Source: Rhodospirillales bacterium (GTDB lineage: Bacteria > Pseudomonadota > Alphaproteobacteria > Rhodospirillales > Casp-alpha2). Taken from it: a stretch of 64,000 nt of DNA. Location of the stretch: the NCBI GenBank assembly GCA_021775095.1, contig JAJFII010000057.1:155518-219517 (forward strand). Reading direction: 5' to 3'. Position numbers and translations under genes: made by a program. How positions within the stretch are numbered: position 1 is the stretch's first letter; each line of letters starts with the position of its first letter. Of the stretch, positions 17,287 through 26,795 are shown in pieces. The notes below the pieces were generated by a model. The model saw only the letters and a list, made by a program, of their open reading frames with translations, was not told where the DNA came from and did no database searches.

Positions 17287-18675
17287 TCAGGGTGCTGCAT
17301 AGAGCTCGCTTTTAATGCCCAGATAACTGTCCCAGGCGAACCAGTAACTGATGTGACCGGGTACCCGCGCCAGTTTTTCACCGCCAGCACCCAGCAGGGC
17401 TGCCTCGGTTATTTGCCAGGTCCTGTTTTGCTCTGTAAGTGTGGCGTCGTCGGTTTGCCGATCAAAGGTCAAGGCACCGCGCTGATAGGCGCGGACCGTG
17501 CGGGTCTGGGCATCGCCTATGAGTACGAGGTTGTTCGACCCAATGTGGTCGTTGATGACCGTGACCTTTGTGAAGGCCGAAAGTGGCCAGGCCTTGGCGG
17601 CACCGAATTCACGTATGCCAAAGACATAGTCTTTTCGCTTCACCTGTTTTTCATTGCGAACAACAACCGGGAACATCAAATCCGGACTGGAGAAATAATC
17701 GTTATATACGGCACCGGAACTGTAATCCCGGGTATGCCCGGTCGCTATGGAAAGGACCTTGGTGGTCGGGTGTTGTTGGTGCCATTTGCCCCACGACGTG
17801 ATCGCCACCGGGCGGATTTTCAGTTTGATACCCGAGTCCAATAGGGGTCCGGACACCGGCTCACCGGTAAATTGATTCCACAAACTGTCGGAATCGCGAT
17901 CAAACATCAGTTTGTTGGAGCGAAACAATAAACCCGATGAGCCAAAAACCAGGGGTTTGTTTCTTCCCGCCACCTGGGTTTCAAACAGGATACCGGCACC
18001 ACACAGTGTGCAGTAGGCCAGGGCAACGGGCACACCGCCAATGGTTTCGTTGAACATTTCATGCCAGCCCATGATGCGCAGGGGATAGGCACGGATGTCG
18101 CCGTTTATGGCGACGCCAAAAACCAAGTCGTCGTCGACCAGGTAACCGGCGTCTTTGGCGTCGATCAGGTCGGGATTGTCCAGGGACGGGATCCCATCGA
18201 CACGAACACCGCCCCAGACGATTTCCTCGAGCCGGATAGCGAGGTTTTTTTGCAGGGATTTGTCACCGCCGAGAAAACGCATAAAATTGTCGTCAATGCG
18301 GGCAAAAATTTTCTGTTTAAGTTTTTGGTAACTGGCATGGGGAACGATTTCCGGGTGATCTTCCTGCCACTCCATGGCCGCGCGCCAATTGCCGATGGAT
18401 GATCCGCTCAATTGCCTGATCGCCGTGAGGATTGCCGGATCATTTTGGCGATACCGAAAACCGAGAATCAATGCCGCCACCACATCTTTTTTGCCGCGCA
18501 CCAAAAAAGCATCAAGCGCCTCAATTTTTTGTTCGGTTTTGCCAAAAACAATGGCATCCGCATGGCGTTCCAGGGTTTTGTCATCGATCTCCTGGGCGAC
18601 GGCCGGTTGCCCGGCCAACGTCCAATATAAGAGCGCAAGAATTGTGTACAGGGAAAAACCCTTATGGCCGATCAT
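17287..18675 (-). CDS. DUF3179 domain-containing secreted protein
   Basis: A 462-residue protein with a Sec signal peptide (hydrophobic residues about 7-25, cleavage after A-V-A). It belongs to DUF3179, recognisable from the V-A-L-A-Y-C-T-L-C-G-A-G motif near residue 220 and the P-L-R-I-M-G-W-H-E segment just before it. The conserved cysteine pair suggests metal or redox chemistry, but the function of the family is not known. A ribosome-binding site (AAAGGTG) precedes the ATG. It is single and divergent from the sensor kinase. Confidence 0.88.
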   Translation of the reverse strand: MIGHKGFSLYTILALLYWTLAGQPAVAQEIDDKTLERHADAIVFGKTEQKIEALDAFLVRGKKDVVAALILGFRYRQNDPAILTAIRQLSGSSIGNWRAAMEWQEDHPEIVPHASYQKLKQKIFARIDDNFMRFLGGDKSLQKNLAIRLEEIVWGGVRVDGIPSLDNPDLIDAKDAGYLVDDDLVFGVAINGDIRAYPLRIMGWHEMFNETIGGVPVALAYCTLCGAGILFETQVAGRNKPLVFGSSGLLFRSNKLMFDRDSDSLWNQFTGEPVSGPLLDSGIKLKIRPVAITSWGKWHQQHPTTKVLSIATGHTRDYSSGAVYNDYFSSPDLMFPVVVRNEKQVKRKDYVFGIREFGAAKAWPLSAFTKVTVINDHIGSNNLVLIGDAQTRTVRAYQRGALTFDRQTDDATLTEQNRTWQITEAALLGAGGEKLARVPGHISYWFAWDSYLGIKSELYAAP

Positions 18676-18788
18676 GAAGACACCTTTTGCAGAAGGATGG
18701 GACTAACGGTATAGTTTGAAATATAGGTTACAGATAAACACTGATGCCTCCAATCAAGACCAGATAAAACTTTTGTGAAGTAGGTGAT

Positions 18789-20720
18789 GTGTCCGATTTT
18801 TTAGAGCGTGTCCGTAAAAATGCCGAGCGGGTTGGCGGTGTCGGTTACTGGTCCTGGAATCTCGTATCCGACGAAATTTACTGGTCCGAGGAGTGTTTTA
18901 AGATCTACGGCCGGGATCTCAAAACCTGGGTGCCCACGGCTGATAACTATCACAGGGATATTATGGATGAGGACCGGGCCAGAATATTCGAGTTCAGCCA
19001 GAAAAAAAATGCCAAGCAGGAACCCTATACCCTTGAATACAGATACTTCAAGGGCAGCGAGCGCGAAAACGTTATTTGGGTCAGTACCGATTGTGACTAC
19101 ATCAAGAACGATCATGACGAAATGTGCATATTGGGGGTGTCGCGGGATATTACGGCGCAAAAGAAAATCGAATTGGATCTACAGGAAAGCAAAAACCGGA
19201 TCGAAGTTTTTGCCGATGCGGCGTCCGACTGGTTTTGGGAGATGGACGAAAATCTTCGTTTTACCTATATGTCAGAAAATGCGGCGGAAGTTGTCGGTGT
19301 TCCAATCTCTTATTTTATGGGAAAAACCCGGCGAGAAGTTGCCGGGGAACTGGTTGAAAACAAAAAATGGCGAAAACATCTGGATGACCTGGACGCCCAT
19401 CGACCGTTTAGGGATTTCCGGTTTGTCCGCAAGGGCCATGACGGACGTCGGCAATATGTCACAACCAGCGGCATTCCCCTGTACGACGATTTTGGCAAAT
19501 TCAAGGGTTATGCCGGTGCTTCGTCCAGCCTCGTCGACAAAATGGCCGAACCGGAAAAGGCCCATTTAAGCCGGGAACAACTGGCGGCGGCGGTGAACGC
19601 CCTGTCAGAATTATTTGCCCTGTGGGACTCCCAGGACCGGTTGATCGTTTGCAATGACCAGTTTCGAAAAATGAACCAGGCAATCATTGAAACCACGGAG
19701 CCGGGAACCCGGTTCGAAGATCACGTCCGTGCGATTCTCGCGCATGGCTTTTACCCCGATGCCGTCGGCCGCGAAGAGGCGTGGTTCGAGGAAAGGATGG
19801 AGCGCCACCGCAACCCGGGCGCGCCGTTTGAGATTATTCGACAGGACGGTCAGTGGATTCTCGTGAAAGAGCAAAAATTGGCTGATGGCAGTATTATCCT
19901 GATTTCCCGCGACATCACCGAGCGGAAAAAAAATGAAGCGGCACTTCGGATCGCCAAACAAAATGCGGAGTTTGCCAACCGGGCGAAAAGTGAGTTTCTG
20001 GCCCATATGAGCCACGAATTGCGAACGCCCTTAAACGCGATCATCGGGTTTTCGCAAATTTGCGAGAGCGAATTGTTTGGTAAACAATCCCATCGCAAAT
20101 ACGTGGAGTATGCGACGGATATCCGTTCGGCAAGCACCCTCCTGTTGGATTTGATCTCCGATGTGCTGGACATTTCGAAGTTGGAGGACGGCGAATATCA
20201 GCTCGACGAATCGATTTTTCCCATTAAAAAATCCCTGCAGTCCTGTTTAACGATGGTTAAGGGGCGGGCCGCGTCCAAGCAGATAAAAATTCGCATAGCC
20301 GTCGACCCGGAGGTTCATTTGATCCAAGCCGATGAGCGCCTGATTAAACAGATTATTTTGAACCTGTTGAGCAATGCCATTAAATTTACCGCCAAAGACG
20401 GGGTTGTATCCATCGATGTCCGTCTGCTCGACGACCGGACCCTTGATCTATCCGTTCAGGACAATGGAGCCGGCATCGAAGAACACGATATAAACAAAAT
20501 ACTGGAACCCTATATCCAGGTGCGTGACAATCCAGCCGTCGCCCATGAGGGGGTGGGCCTGGGTCTGCCCATTGTTAAGGGTCTAACCGAATTGCATGGT
20601 GGTGAATTGCGGATCGACAGCGAAATCGGTTCGGGTACCAAGATGACCGTTCGGCTGCCGGCCCATCGGGTTGTCTTATCGGAGCAGACGGAGGTTTTGG
20701 TGAAGCGGCCGGGTGCGTGA
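18789..20720 (+). CDS. Multi-PAS sensor histidine kinase
   Basis: A 643-residue kinase with no predicted membrane segment. Three PAS-type modules are visible: about residues 8-130 (G-Y-W-S-W-N-L ... I-Y-W-S-E-E), 135-255 and 262-390. The HisKA domain carries the FLAHMSHELRTPLNAIIGF motif with H409, and the HATPase domain has N, G1 and G2 boxes (NLLSNAIKF, D-N-G-A-G-I, G-V-G-L-G-L-P-I). No cognate regulator is adjacent. Start is a GTG at 18789 after TAGGTGAT. A related kinase lies at 25140-26786; both share the middle PAS module with D-W-F-W-E and R-P/Q-F-R-D-F. Confidence 0.92.
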   Translation: MSDFLERVRKNAERVGGVGYWSWNLVSDEIYWSEECFKIYGRDLKTWVPTADNYHRDIMDEDRARIFEFSQKKNAKQEPYTLEYRYFKGSERENVIWVSTDCDYIKNDHDEMCILGVSRDITAQKKIELDLQESKNRIEVFADAASDWFWEMDENLRFTYMSENAAEVVGVPISYFMGKTRREVAGELVENKKWRKHLDDLDAHRPFRDFRFVRKGHDGRRQYVTTSGIPLYDDFGKFKGYAGASSSLVDKMAEPEKAHLSREQLAAAVNALSELFALWDSQDRLIVCNDQFRKMNQAIIETTEPGTRFEDHVRAILAHGFYPDAVGREEAWFEERMERHRNPGAPFEIIRQDGQWILVKEQKLADGSIILISRDITERKKNEAALRIAKQNAEFANRAKSEFLAHMSHELRTPLNAIIGFSQICESELFGKQSHRKYVEYATDIRSASTLLLDLISDVLDISKLEDGEYQLDESIFPIKKSLQSCLTMVKGRAASKQIKIRIAVDPEVHLIQADERLIKQIILNLLSNAIKFTAKDGVVSIDVRLLDDRTLDLSVQDNGAGIEEHDINKILEPYIQVRDNPAVAHEGVGLGLPIVKGLTELHGGELRIDSEIGSGTKMTVRLPAHRVVLSEQTEVLVKRPGA

Positions 20721-20734
20721 TGGCGGCACCCGGC
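20708..20734. terminator. Hairpin overlapping the end of the sensor kinase gene
   Basis: A perfect 9-bp inverted repeat (GCCGGGTGC / GCACCCGGC) with a 9-base loop spans the kinase stop codon, 15 bases before the convergent NIPSNAP stop. No T-tract follows on either strand, so it may be a weak bidirectional terminator or simply a GC-rich structure. Confidence 0.4.
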
Positions 20735-20748
20735 GTCCATCATTGGGA

Positions 20749-21078
20749 CTATTTGGGTGGATTAAAATCGAAAAAATCGACGGGCACCATTAACCGGTTG
20801 TCCTGTTTGACCAGGGCGCCCAATTCGGCGCTGCGTTTGGTGTAGGCTAACCAATCGGCATCGGCCCACATGGCGGCGCGTTTGGTTTCGCGATCACCGG
20901 CATTTTCGTAAACCCACAGGTGGATATATTCATTGGGGTCACCGGTTTCGGTTTTGAGATAAGCCAGCGGTGTGCCTAAATGTTTGGTTTGCGGGCCTTT
21001 GCCATATTGGGCGTATAGGTCCATATGCGCCTTAAGGGTGCCGGGTTTGACCCGGTAGGTGCGAACGTCAATGAGCAT
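20749..21078 (-). CDS. NIPSNAP family protein
   Basis: A 109-residue single-domain NIPSNAP protein (dimeric alpha/beta barrel fold). The start M-L-I-D-V-R-T-Y-x-V-K-P-G and the H-L-W-V-Y-E-N segment are characteristic. These small proteins occur widely in proteobacteria, often beside catabolic genes, with no settled function. A ribosome-binding site (AAGGAC) precedes the ATG. It is convergent with the sensor kinase and lies upstream of the coxG remnant on the same strand. Confidence 0.88.
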   Translation of the reverse strand: MLIDVRTYRVKPGTLKAHMDLYAQYGKGPQTKHLGTPLAYLKTETGDPNEYIHLWVYENAGDRETKRAAMWADADWLAYTKRSAELGALVKQDNRLMVPVDFFDFNPPK

Positions 21079-21306
21079 GTTGTTAAGTCCTTAATTCAAG
21101 CGATAAACAGACAGAGCCCGTACTTTTGCGCTGTTGGAGCAGGCAAATCAACGGAGAATTTTACCACGGCGGGGAAATCTGCGGATGCAGCCGCCCTGTT
21201 TCACGATGGTAAGGCGAGGCGGGCAGGGATGGAAATAGCTGGACCCTAAAAGCCGTTATTGCGATACCGACCACAGGGCGGCCGCACATAGGGCAGCCCC
21301 CAACCA
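21079..21306. other. Gene-free part of the NIPSNAP-tctE interval
   Basis: No gene is supported here or in 21706-21861. Together with the coxG remnant between them, these make a 783-base stretch without an intact gene. On the plus strand about 21715-21794 reads as a short protein-like tail ending in a stop, but it has no recognisable family. Confidence 0.4.
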
Positions 21307-21705
21307 TCAGCCCCCAACCACCAGCCCCAGGGGCGGGATGTCAAGCAAAGGGGAGTTGGCTGCGCCATCTGCAACTGTTGTCTCCGGCGAAGTTGCGCCG
21401 GCCGGGTCTCTGGCGCTCGCCGCCGCTTGCGCCGCCCCTCCAACCAGGTCCTGAAGTTTTATAAAAAAAATCCCCGGCCATATTTTTGCTGCCATATCCA
21501 CCAATTTAGGACCGATCTGGGCGCGTTTTCCACCGATTTTGGCATCGACGGAATAGCTGAGCCCGGTTGCTGCCCCCTCGGCAACCAGGGCGACGCGGGC
21601 GCTGCCTTTGGCAAACACGGCCAACCTTGGCCGTTACCACGGCGGCCAATCCGGAAACAGGCGCAGTACCTCTGGAAACCTGCTGTAATGAATCCCATCC
21701 GGCAA
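21307..21705 (-). pseudogene. Decayed coxG (SRPBCC-fold CO dehydrogenase subunit G-like)
   Basis: Two reading frames on the minus strand carry pieces of one CoxG-like protein. Frame one (about 21694 down to 21620) reads D-S-L-Q-Q-V-S ... A-A-V-V-T-A-K-V-G, the early CoxG segment. Frame two (from 21624 to the stop at 21307) reads V-F-A-K-G-S-A-R-V and then L-S-Y-S-V-D-A-K-I-G-G-K-R-A-Q-I-G, the later segment. About 25-30 residues that normally lie between them are missing, and the frame changes at the junction, so an internal deletion occurred. The N-terminal 30 or so residues are also absent. CoxG is normally linked to coxSML-like operons; the one in this window is 6 kb away. Confidence 0.75.
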
Positions 21706-21861
21706 AAAATCAGGCCATGACGATGATCGATTATGCCAACTGGTACATCGATACCAACTACCAGATTGATGCCGGCGGTAAACAGGCCCTGTAGGGTTTA
21801 CGACGGACAGGTTCAGGTGCGCCCCTTCGTTCCGGACGAATTTGTTTTGGGAGTATTCCGG

Positions 21862-23247
21862 TTATTGGGAAAAAACCACGCGGACCCGGGTCCCAACATT
21901 ATTTGCCCCGGCCAGGATCACGGCGTCGCCGCCGTGGCGCCGGGCGATTTCCCGGACGATGGGCAGGCCAAGGCCGCAGCCATTGGTATTGGCCGATCCG
22001 GTGATTCGGTAAAACCGTTCGAACACGTGCTCCCGATCGGCTGCGGGAATGCCCGGCCCATTGTCGACGACCTCCAGAACCCCTTGTGCGTTCTCGTTAC
22101 TGACGCGCACGGTGACCTGGCTGTGGGCCGGACAATAGGAGATGGCGTTGTGGATCAGATTGCGCAGCAGCTCTTCGAATAAGGTTTTGTCCCCCTGAAT
22201 AGTCACCGGCGGGGCAGGCGCTTCCAAACCCAGATCGATATCGCGTTCGATGGCAAGGGGCACCATGGCTTTCGTGGTTTGTGTACAGACGTCGCTTAAG
22301 TCAAAGGGATCGGCAATGGTCTGGCCGGCGTCCGGTGCGACCCGGGCCAAACTCAATAACTGATTAACCATGCGGCTGGTCTGACTGGTTGAATCCCTGA
22401 GGTGGCTCAGGGTTTTACTGATCTGCTCGGGATCGGTCTCACCGAGCGCCACTTCGGCCTGGGCCTGAATGGCGGCCAGAGGCGTGCGCAATTGATGGGC
22501 GGCATTTGCCGTGAACCGCTGCATGGCGTCAATGGACGCACCAAGACGCGCCATTAACTGGTTGATCGCACCGACCAAGTTACTCACTTCATAGGGGACT
22601 TCGTGCAGGATTGGCCGCAAATCCCTAGGGCTTCGTCGGTTCAGGGCCTGTTCCAGGCTGGCCAAGGGTCTTAACCCCCAACCCAGGCCGATCCACAGAA
22701 TTAGCCCCGCACCACCAATCAGAACGGCTTGCCGGAGGGCGGCGCTGGCGAAGATTTCGTTGATCAGGGCGGTTCTAGACTCCACGGTTTCGGCCACTTT
22801 TATGGTTACCCGGGCCGACAGGCGGGGACTTGTCACGTAGTGGGAAACCACGCCGACCCGGATTGGCATGCCTTTGTAGGTATCGTCAAAGAACAGCGGC
22901 TGGTCAGACTTTGATCGCAGTCGTTGCGGAATTTCCGGCAGGTCCGAATAACCGGTGATAAATTTGTTTTCCGGTCCTGACACCTGATAAAAAACCCGAT
23001 CCTGGGCGGCCGAGGTCAGCATTTCCAAAGCCACGTAGGGCACATCAACCAGAACTTCATTGCTCTCGATCACCACGCGTTCGGCGATGGCCAGGGCCGA
23101 TCCCAGCAAAACCCGGTCATAGGCGAGGTTGGCCGCCTTTTGCGCGCTCGAGCGGACTTCCAGCAACATCAGGGCGCTGATCACACCGAGCGGTAAAATC
23201 AACCAAAAGGCCAACCGCCGTCTCAGGGATTTGTTGCGCCACTTCAT
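21862..23247 (-). CDS. TctE-like sensor histidine kinase
   Basis: A 461-residue inner-membrane kinase with two membrane segments (about 12-30 and 172-190) flanking a periplasmic domain that resembles the 2CSK_N domain of TctE-type sensors. HisKA carries A-A-H-Q-L-R-T-P-L with H251, followed by N box NLIHNAISY, D-N-G-P-G-I and G-C-G-L-G-L-P-I. TctE senses tricarboxylates in Salmonella; related pairs control carboxylate uptake. It overlaps the regulator gene by four bases (ATGA). The divergent binding-protein gene is a likely target or co-sensor. Confidence 0.9.
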   Translation of the reverse strand: MKWRNKSLRRRLAFWLILPLGVISALMLLEVRSSAQKAANLAYDRVLLGSALAIAERVVIESNEVLVDVPYVALEMLTSAAQDRVFYQVSGPENKFITGYSDLPEIPQRLRSKSDQPLFFDDTYKGMPIRVGVVSHYVTSPRLSARVTIKVAETVESRTALINEIFASAALRQAVLIGGAGLILWIGLGWGLRPLASLEQALNRRSPRDLRPILHEVPYEVSNLVGAINQLMARLGASIDAMQRFTANAAHQLRTPLAAIQAQAEVALGETDPEQISKTLSHLRDSTSQTSRMVNQLLSLARVAPDAGQTIADPFDLSDVCTQTTKAMVPLAIERDIDLGLEAPAPPVTIQGDKTLFEELLRNLIHNAISYCPAHSQVTVRVSNENAQGVLEVVDNGPGIPAADREHVFERFYRITGSANTNGCGLGLPIVREIARRHGGDAVILAGANNVGTRVRVVFSQ

Positions 23248-23909
23248 CGGTTTTCCATCAGATACCCAAGGCCGCGCACGGTTCGAATGTTGATTCCGGC
23301 GGGTTTTAATCGTTTGCGCAGCCGGCTCACATAAATTTCGATGGCATTGGGTGAAATTTCGTCGTCAAAATTTGCCAGACCATCGGCAATTTGATCTTTG
23401 TTGACCACATGGCCTGCCCGGTTAAGTAACAATTCGAGCACGCCGAGTTCCCGCCGCGGTAAATCCTGGGGGGTATCGTTAATCCATGCCCGACGGGCCA
23501 CACTGTTGAAGCGCAGACCACCGAGATGTATTTCCGGCGAGCCGGAACCGCCGCTTCGGCGCAGCAACGCGCGAACCCGCGCCTGCAGTTCTGCCAGTTC
23601 GAACGGTTTGGTCAAATAATCGTCAGCGCCCAAATCGAGACCGGCAACCCGGTCTTCGACGCCGTCACGGGCGGTCAGAATCAGCACCTGCGCGTCATCG
23701 CCGCGGCTGCGCATCCGGCGCAGGACTTCCAGTCCATCGCAGCCCGGCAGGTTTAAATCGAGAACGACCAGATCATAGCTCTGGGTCGCCAGAATGGAGT
23801 CGGCCTCTTCACCATCGTCGGCCACATCAATGGCGTATCCAACCTTGGCGAGCGCCCGCGTGACGCCGTCGGCAAGAGCCGAATTGTCTTCAACCAGAAA
23901 AATCCTCAT
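23244..23909 (-). CDS. OmpR-family response regulator (TctD-like)
   Basis: A 221-residue regulator with receiver domain (E7-D8, phosphoacceptor D51, K in Y-L-T-K-P-F) and a C-terminal winged helix (R-R-E-L-G-V-L-E-L-L-L ... S-R-L-R-K-R-L). The ATG at 23909 gives the normal MRIFLVEDN start; an upstream extension to 23936 is unlikely. It precedes and overlaps the kinase gene. The 48-base gap to the divergent binding-protein gene probably holds promoters for both directions. Confidence 0.93.
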   Translation of the reverse strand: MRIFLVEDNSALADGVTRALAKVGYAIDVADDGEEADSILATQSYDLVVLDLNLPGCDGLEVLRRMRSRGDDAQVLILTARDGVEDRVAGLDLGADDYLTKPFELAELQARVRALLRRSGGSGSPEIHLGGLRFNSVARRAWINDTPQDLPRRELGVLELLLNRAGHVVNKDQIADGLANFDDEISPNAIEIYVSRLRKRLKPAGINIRTVRGLGYLMENR

Positions 23910-23957
23910 GATGGGATGGTAACCCAAGCAGCGCACTTAATGAATAGGTCAAATGAA

Positions 23958-25031
23958 ATGCGGTTAATGATCGTCGGGTTTTTTCTTGTATTCGCCTCGG
24001 TGACCGGTGCCTGGGCAGAAAGTTATGCTTTTAAAACCAAGGCGACCACCGTCGGTGACCCGGTTAACCTCAAAGTGTATAGCACCACGGACATTGACAT
24101 TGTTCGTCCGTTGATTGCCGCTTTCCAGGACTTGTACCCACATATTGCGGTGGATTACCACGATATTCAAAGCATCGATCTTTATGATCGGGTGATCCGG
24201 GAAAGCGACGAACATAAAAAAACCGCAGACCTGGTTTTCAGTTCGGCCATGGATCTGCAGATGAAACTGGCAAATGATGGTTATGCGGAACCCTACCAAT
24301 CCGATACCACAAGCGCCATCCCCGCCTGGGCCAAATGGCGCAATGAGGCCTTTGGCGTGACCTTTGAGCCGGCGGTAATTGTTTATAACAAGTCCTATTT
24401 CAAGGGTCGGAAAATCCCAAATACCAGAGCCGAATTAGAAACCCTGCTCAACCAGGATAATTCGGATTTATTCGGCCGTATCGCGACTTATGACGTGCAA
24501 CGGAGCGGCTTTGGTCTGTTGGTGCTGGCACGGGACCTGGAACACTATCCGAGTATCTGGAACCTGGTCCGGGCGTTCGGCCGCAACGGCGTTAAACTCT
24601 ATACGTCGACGGCCGCCATCCTCGACCGGGTCAGCCAGGGAAAGTTTGTTTTGGGTTATAACGTATTGGGTTCCTACGCCCGCGCCCGGGCTGTGCGCGA
24701 CCCGGCCATCGATATTGTGTTGCCGGACGACTATACGGTTGTCCTGTCGCGCATTGCATTGATCCCTCGGTATGCGGAAACCAAAGCGGTTGGCAAATTG
24801 TTTCTGGATTATTTATTGTCCAAGGACGGCCAACGGGTGCTGGCCGAAGAAGCCGGGCTCAATGCCATCCACCCCCAAGTCGAAGGCCCCAACACCGCCA
24901 ATGCCCTGCGTTTGAACAAGGGTCGAAGTCTGCGTCCGATCAAAGTCGGGCCGGGACTGCTGGTTTATCTGGATCAGGTCAAGCGGGCGAAACTCCTAAA
25001 ACGCTGGGAACAGTCTCTGAATGGACGCTAA
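23958..25031 (+). CDS. Periplasmic ABC-type substrate-binding protein (Fe3+/AfuA-like fold), orphan
   Basis: A 357-residue protein with a Sec signal peptide (residues 1-20, A-W-A cleavage) and a type II periplasmic-binding fold (K-V-Y-S-T-T-D ... V-I-Y-N-K-S-Y-F ... G-Y-N-V-L-G-S-Y). No permease or ATPase follows, so it is an orphan. Similar binding proteins next to TctDE-type kinases can act as ligand-bound co-sensors, which I infer here. Start at 23958 follows a TAGGTC motif; earlier in-frame starts at 23916 and 23940 overlap the promoter gap. Confidence 0.85.
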   Translation: MRLMIVGFFLVFASVTGAWAESYAFKTKATTVGDPVNLKVYSTTDIDIVRPLIAAFQDLYPHIAVDYHDIQSIDLYDRVIRESDEHKKTADLVFSSAMDLQMKLANDGYAEPYQSDTTSAIPAWAKWRNEAFGVTFEPAVIVYNKSYFKGRKIPNTRAELETLLNQDNSDLFGRIATYDVQRSGFGLLVLARDLEHYPSIWNLVRAFGRNGVKLYTSTAAILDRVSQGKFVLGYNVLGSYARARAVRDPAIDIVLPDDYTVVLSRIALIPRYAETKAVGKLFLDYLLSKDGQRVLAEEAGLNAIHPQVEGPNTANALRLNKGRSLRPIKVGPGLLVYLDQVKRAKLLKRWEQSLNGR

Positions 25032-25139
25032 CCAATGGATTTGTAAGAATACGGGGCACGGGAATTTAAGTGCTATGTCGTCCGTAACTATCTATAGTGG
25101 CTCGCAAATACTCTCACAACCCATCAAGCGGAGCGTGGA

Positions 25140-26786
25140 ATGACGGATGTCCAGGTGGACGGGTTATCCAAGGCCGAACATGAATTGGTTGATGAAACCC
25201 TGCGATTTGTTGTCGAACGAAGCTGGCGCGTCAGCAACACAGATTTTTTCCGGGATTTAGTAACCCATCTGGGCCAATCTCTATCGGTTGCCTATGCCTT
25301 CTGTGACCGGATTGACGCCGCAGATACCGCCCTCGTCCATACCCTCGCCTTATATGCCAAAGGTGAGGTGAGCGAAAATATCAGTTATGGTTTGGTTGGC
25401 ACTCCTTGTGAAAACGTGGTCGGACGCACAACCTGTTGTTACGTCGACGGCGTTCAACAAAAATTTCCTTACGATCAACTGCTCGTCGAATTGGGCGCCG
25501 AGAGTTATGCCGGGGTACCGCTGTGGACAGGCGACGGAAAACCCCTCGGTTTGATTGCCGTGATGGACGATAAACCTTTGCAATCACCGGAACTGGCAAA
25601 GGTCCTGTTGCAGATTTTGGCGACCCGGGCCGGTTCCGAGCTGGAGCGCATGCAGGATCTGGATAAACTCAAACAAAGCGAACAACGCTTTGCCGATTTC
25701 GCCGACGTCAGTTCTGACTGGTTCTGGGAAACCGATGCGGACCTGAGATTTTCCTTTTTCTCCCATCAATATGAACCCGTAACGGGTACCGACCCGGAAC
25801 TGCTGTTGGGCAGGACCCGCCGCCAGGTCGGTGCGCCCGGTGCCGATCCGGAGGCCTTTCAGAAGTTACTGGAGACGCTTGAAAATCACCAACCCTTCAG
25901 GGACTTTCAACACCATCGGGTGCTGCCCGACGGCAACTTCAAATATCTGGCGATCAGTGCAAAACCGGCCTTTGATAAAGACCATAAGTTTATCGGTTAT
26001 CGCGGTGCTGGGCGAGATGTGACGGCACAAAAGGTAGCGGAAATGCAATTGATCGCAAGTCGTGACGCGGCGACCAAAGCCAATAACGCCAAGTCGGAAT
26101 TTCTCGCCAATATGAGCCATGAATTGCGGACCCCGTTGAATTCGATCATCGGTTATTCAGAAATATTGGAATCCGAATTGTTTGGCGCCCTTGGTAGCGA
26201 TAAAAATCGGGAATATGCGTCGATTGTCCTTGCGTCGGGCAACCACTTGCATGAAATCATCGGCGACATACTGGATCTTTCGAAAATTGAAGCAGGCGAA
26301 GAGAGCCTGTCGGAAGAACCCGTCGAGGTTCGCAAGCTGATTGAAGAATGTCTGGAAATGATGCGCGATAGTGCCCGTAAAAAACGCGTTGATCTGACCC
26401 TGGATATGCCTTCACAGGTTCCGCTTTTTGTTGCCGACCGACTAAAACTCAAACAAATCCTGCTAAATTTGTTATCCAACGGCCTTAAATTTACGCCCGC
26501 TGGCGGCGACGTTTTGGTTGACGTGGCGTTAACCAAAAGTCGCGCTTTAAAAATTGCCGTGCGCGATACCGGTGTCGGCATCGCGCCGGAGGAAATTGAT
26601 AACGTCCTGCAGCCGTTTGTGCAGGTTGGCGACGCTTACACCCGGTCGCATGACGGTACGGGACTGGGCCTGGCCCTGGTAAAGTCATTGGTTGAATTGC
26701 ATGGCGGGTCGGTACAGATCACCAGCCAGTTAAACAAGGGAACCGCAGCAGTCATCTTGTTCCCGGCTGCGCGGATTGTGGATTGA
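25140..26786 (+). CDS. GAF-PAS sensor histidine kinase
   Basis: A 548-residue cytoplasmic kinase. Residues about 15-165 form a GAF domain, about 175-295 a PAS domain (S-D-W-F-W-E-T-D-A-D-L-R-F-S), then HisKA with FLANMSHELRTPLNSIIGY and H327, and a HATPase with NLLSNGLKF, D-T-G-V-G-I and G-T-G-L-G-L-A-L. No output regulator is adjacent. A GGAG site precedes the ATG. The PAS and kinase core resemble the 643-residue kinase at 18789-20720, suggesting paralogues with different sensory front ends. Confidence 0.92.
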   Translation: MTDVQVDGLSKAEHELVDETLRFVVERSWRVSNTDFFRDLVTHLGQSLSVAYAFCDRIDAADTALVHTLALYAKGEVSENISYGLVGTPCENVVGRTTCCYVDGVQQKFPYDQLLVELGAESYAGVPLWTGDGKPLGLIAVMDDKPLQSPELAKVLLQILATRAGSELERMQDLDKLKQSEQRFADFADVSSDWFWETDADLRFSFFSHQYEPVTGTDPELLLGRTRRQVGAPGADPEAFQKLLETLENHQPFRDFQHHRVLPDGNFKYLAISAKPAFDKDHKFIGYRGAGRDVTAQKVAEMQLIASRDAATKANNAKSEFLANMSHELRTPLNSIIGYSEILESELFGALGSDKNREYASIVLASGNHLHEIIGDILDLSKIEAGEESLSEEPVEVRKLIEECLEMMRDSARKKRVDLTLDMPSQVPLFVADRLKLKQILLNLLSNGLKFTPAGGDVLVDVALTKSRALKIAVRDTGVGIAPEEIDNVLQPFVQVGDAYTRSHDGTGLGLALVKSLVELHGGSVQITSQLNKGTAAVILFPAARIVD

Positions 26787-26795
26787 CGGTGCCGG

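Noticed and set aside
21715..21794. Plus-strand protein-like tail reading D-Y-A-N-W-Y-I-D-T-N-Y-Q-I-D
   Set aside because: Looks like the end of some gene but no upstream frame or family supports it.
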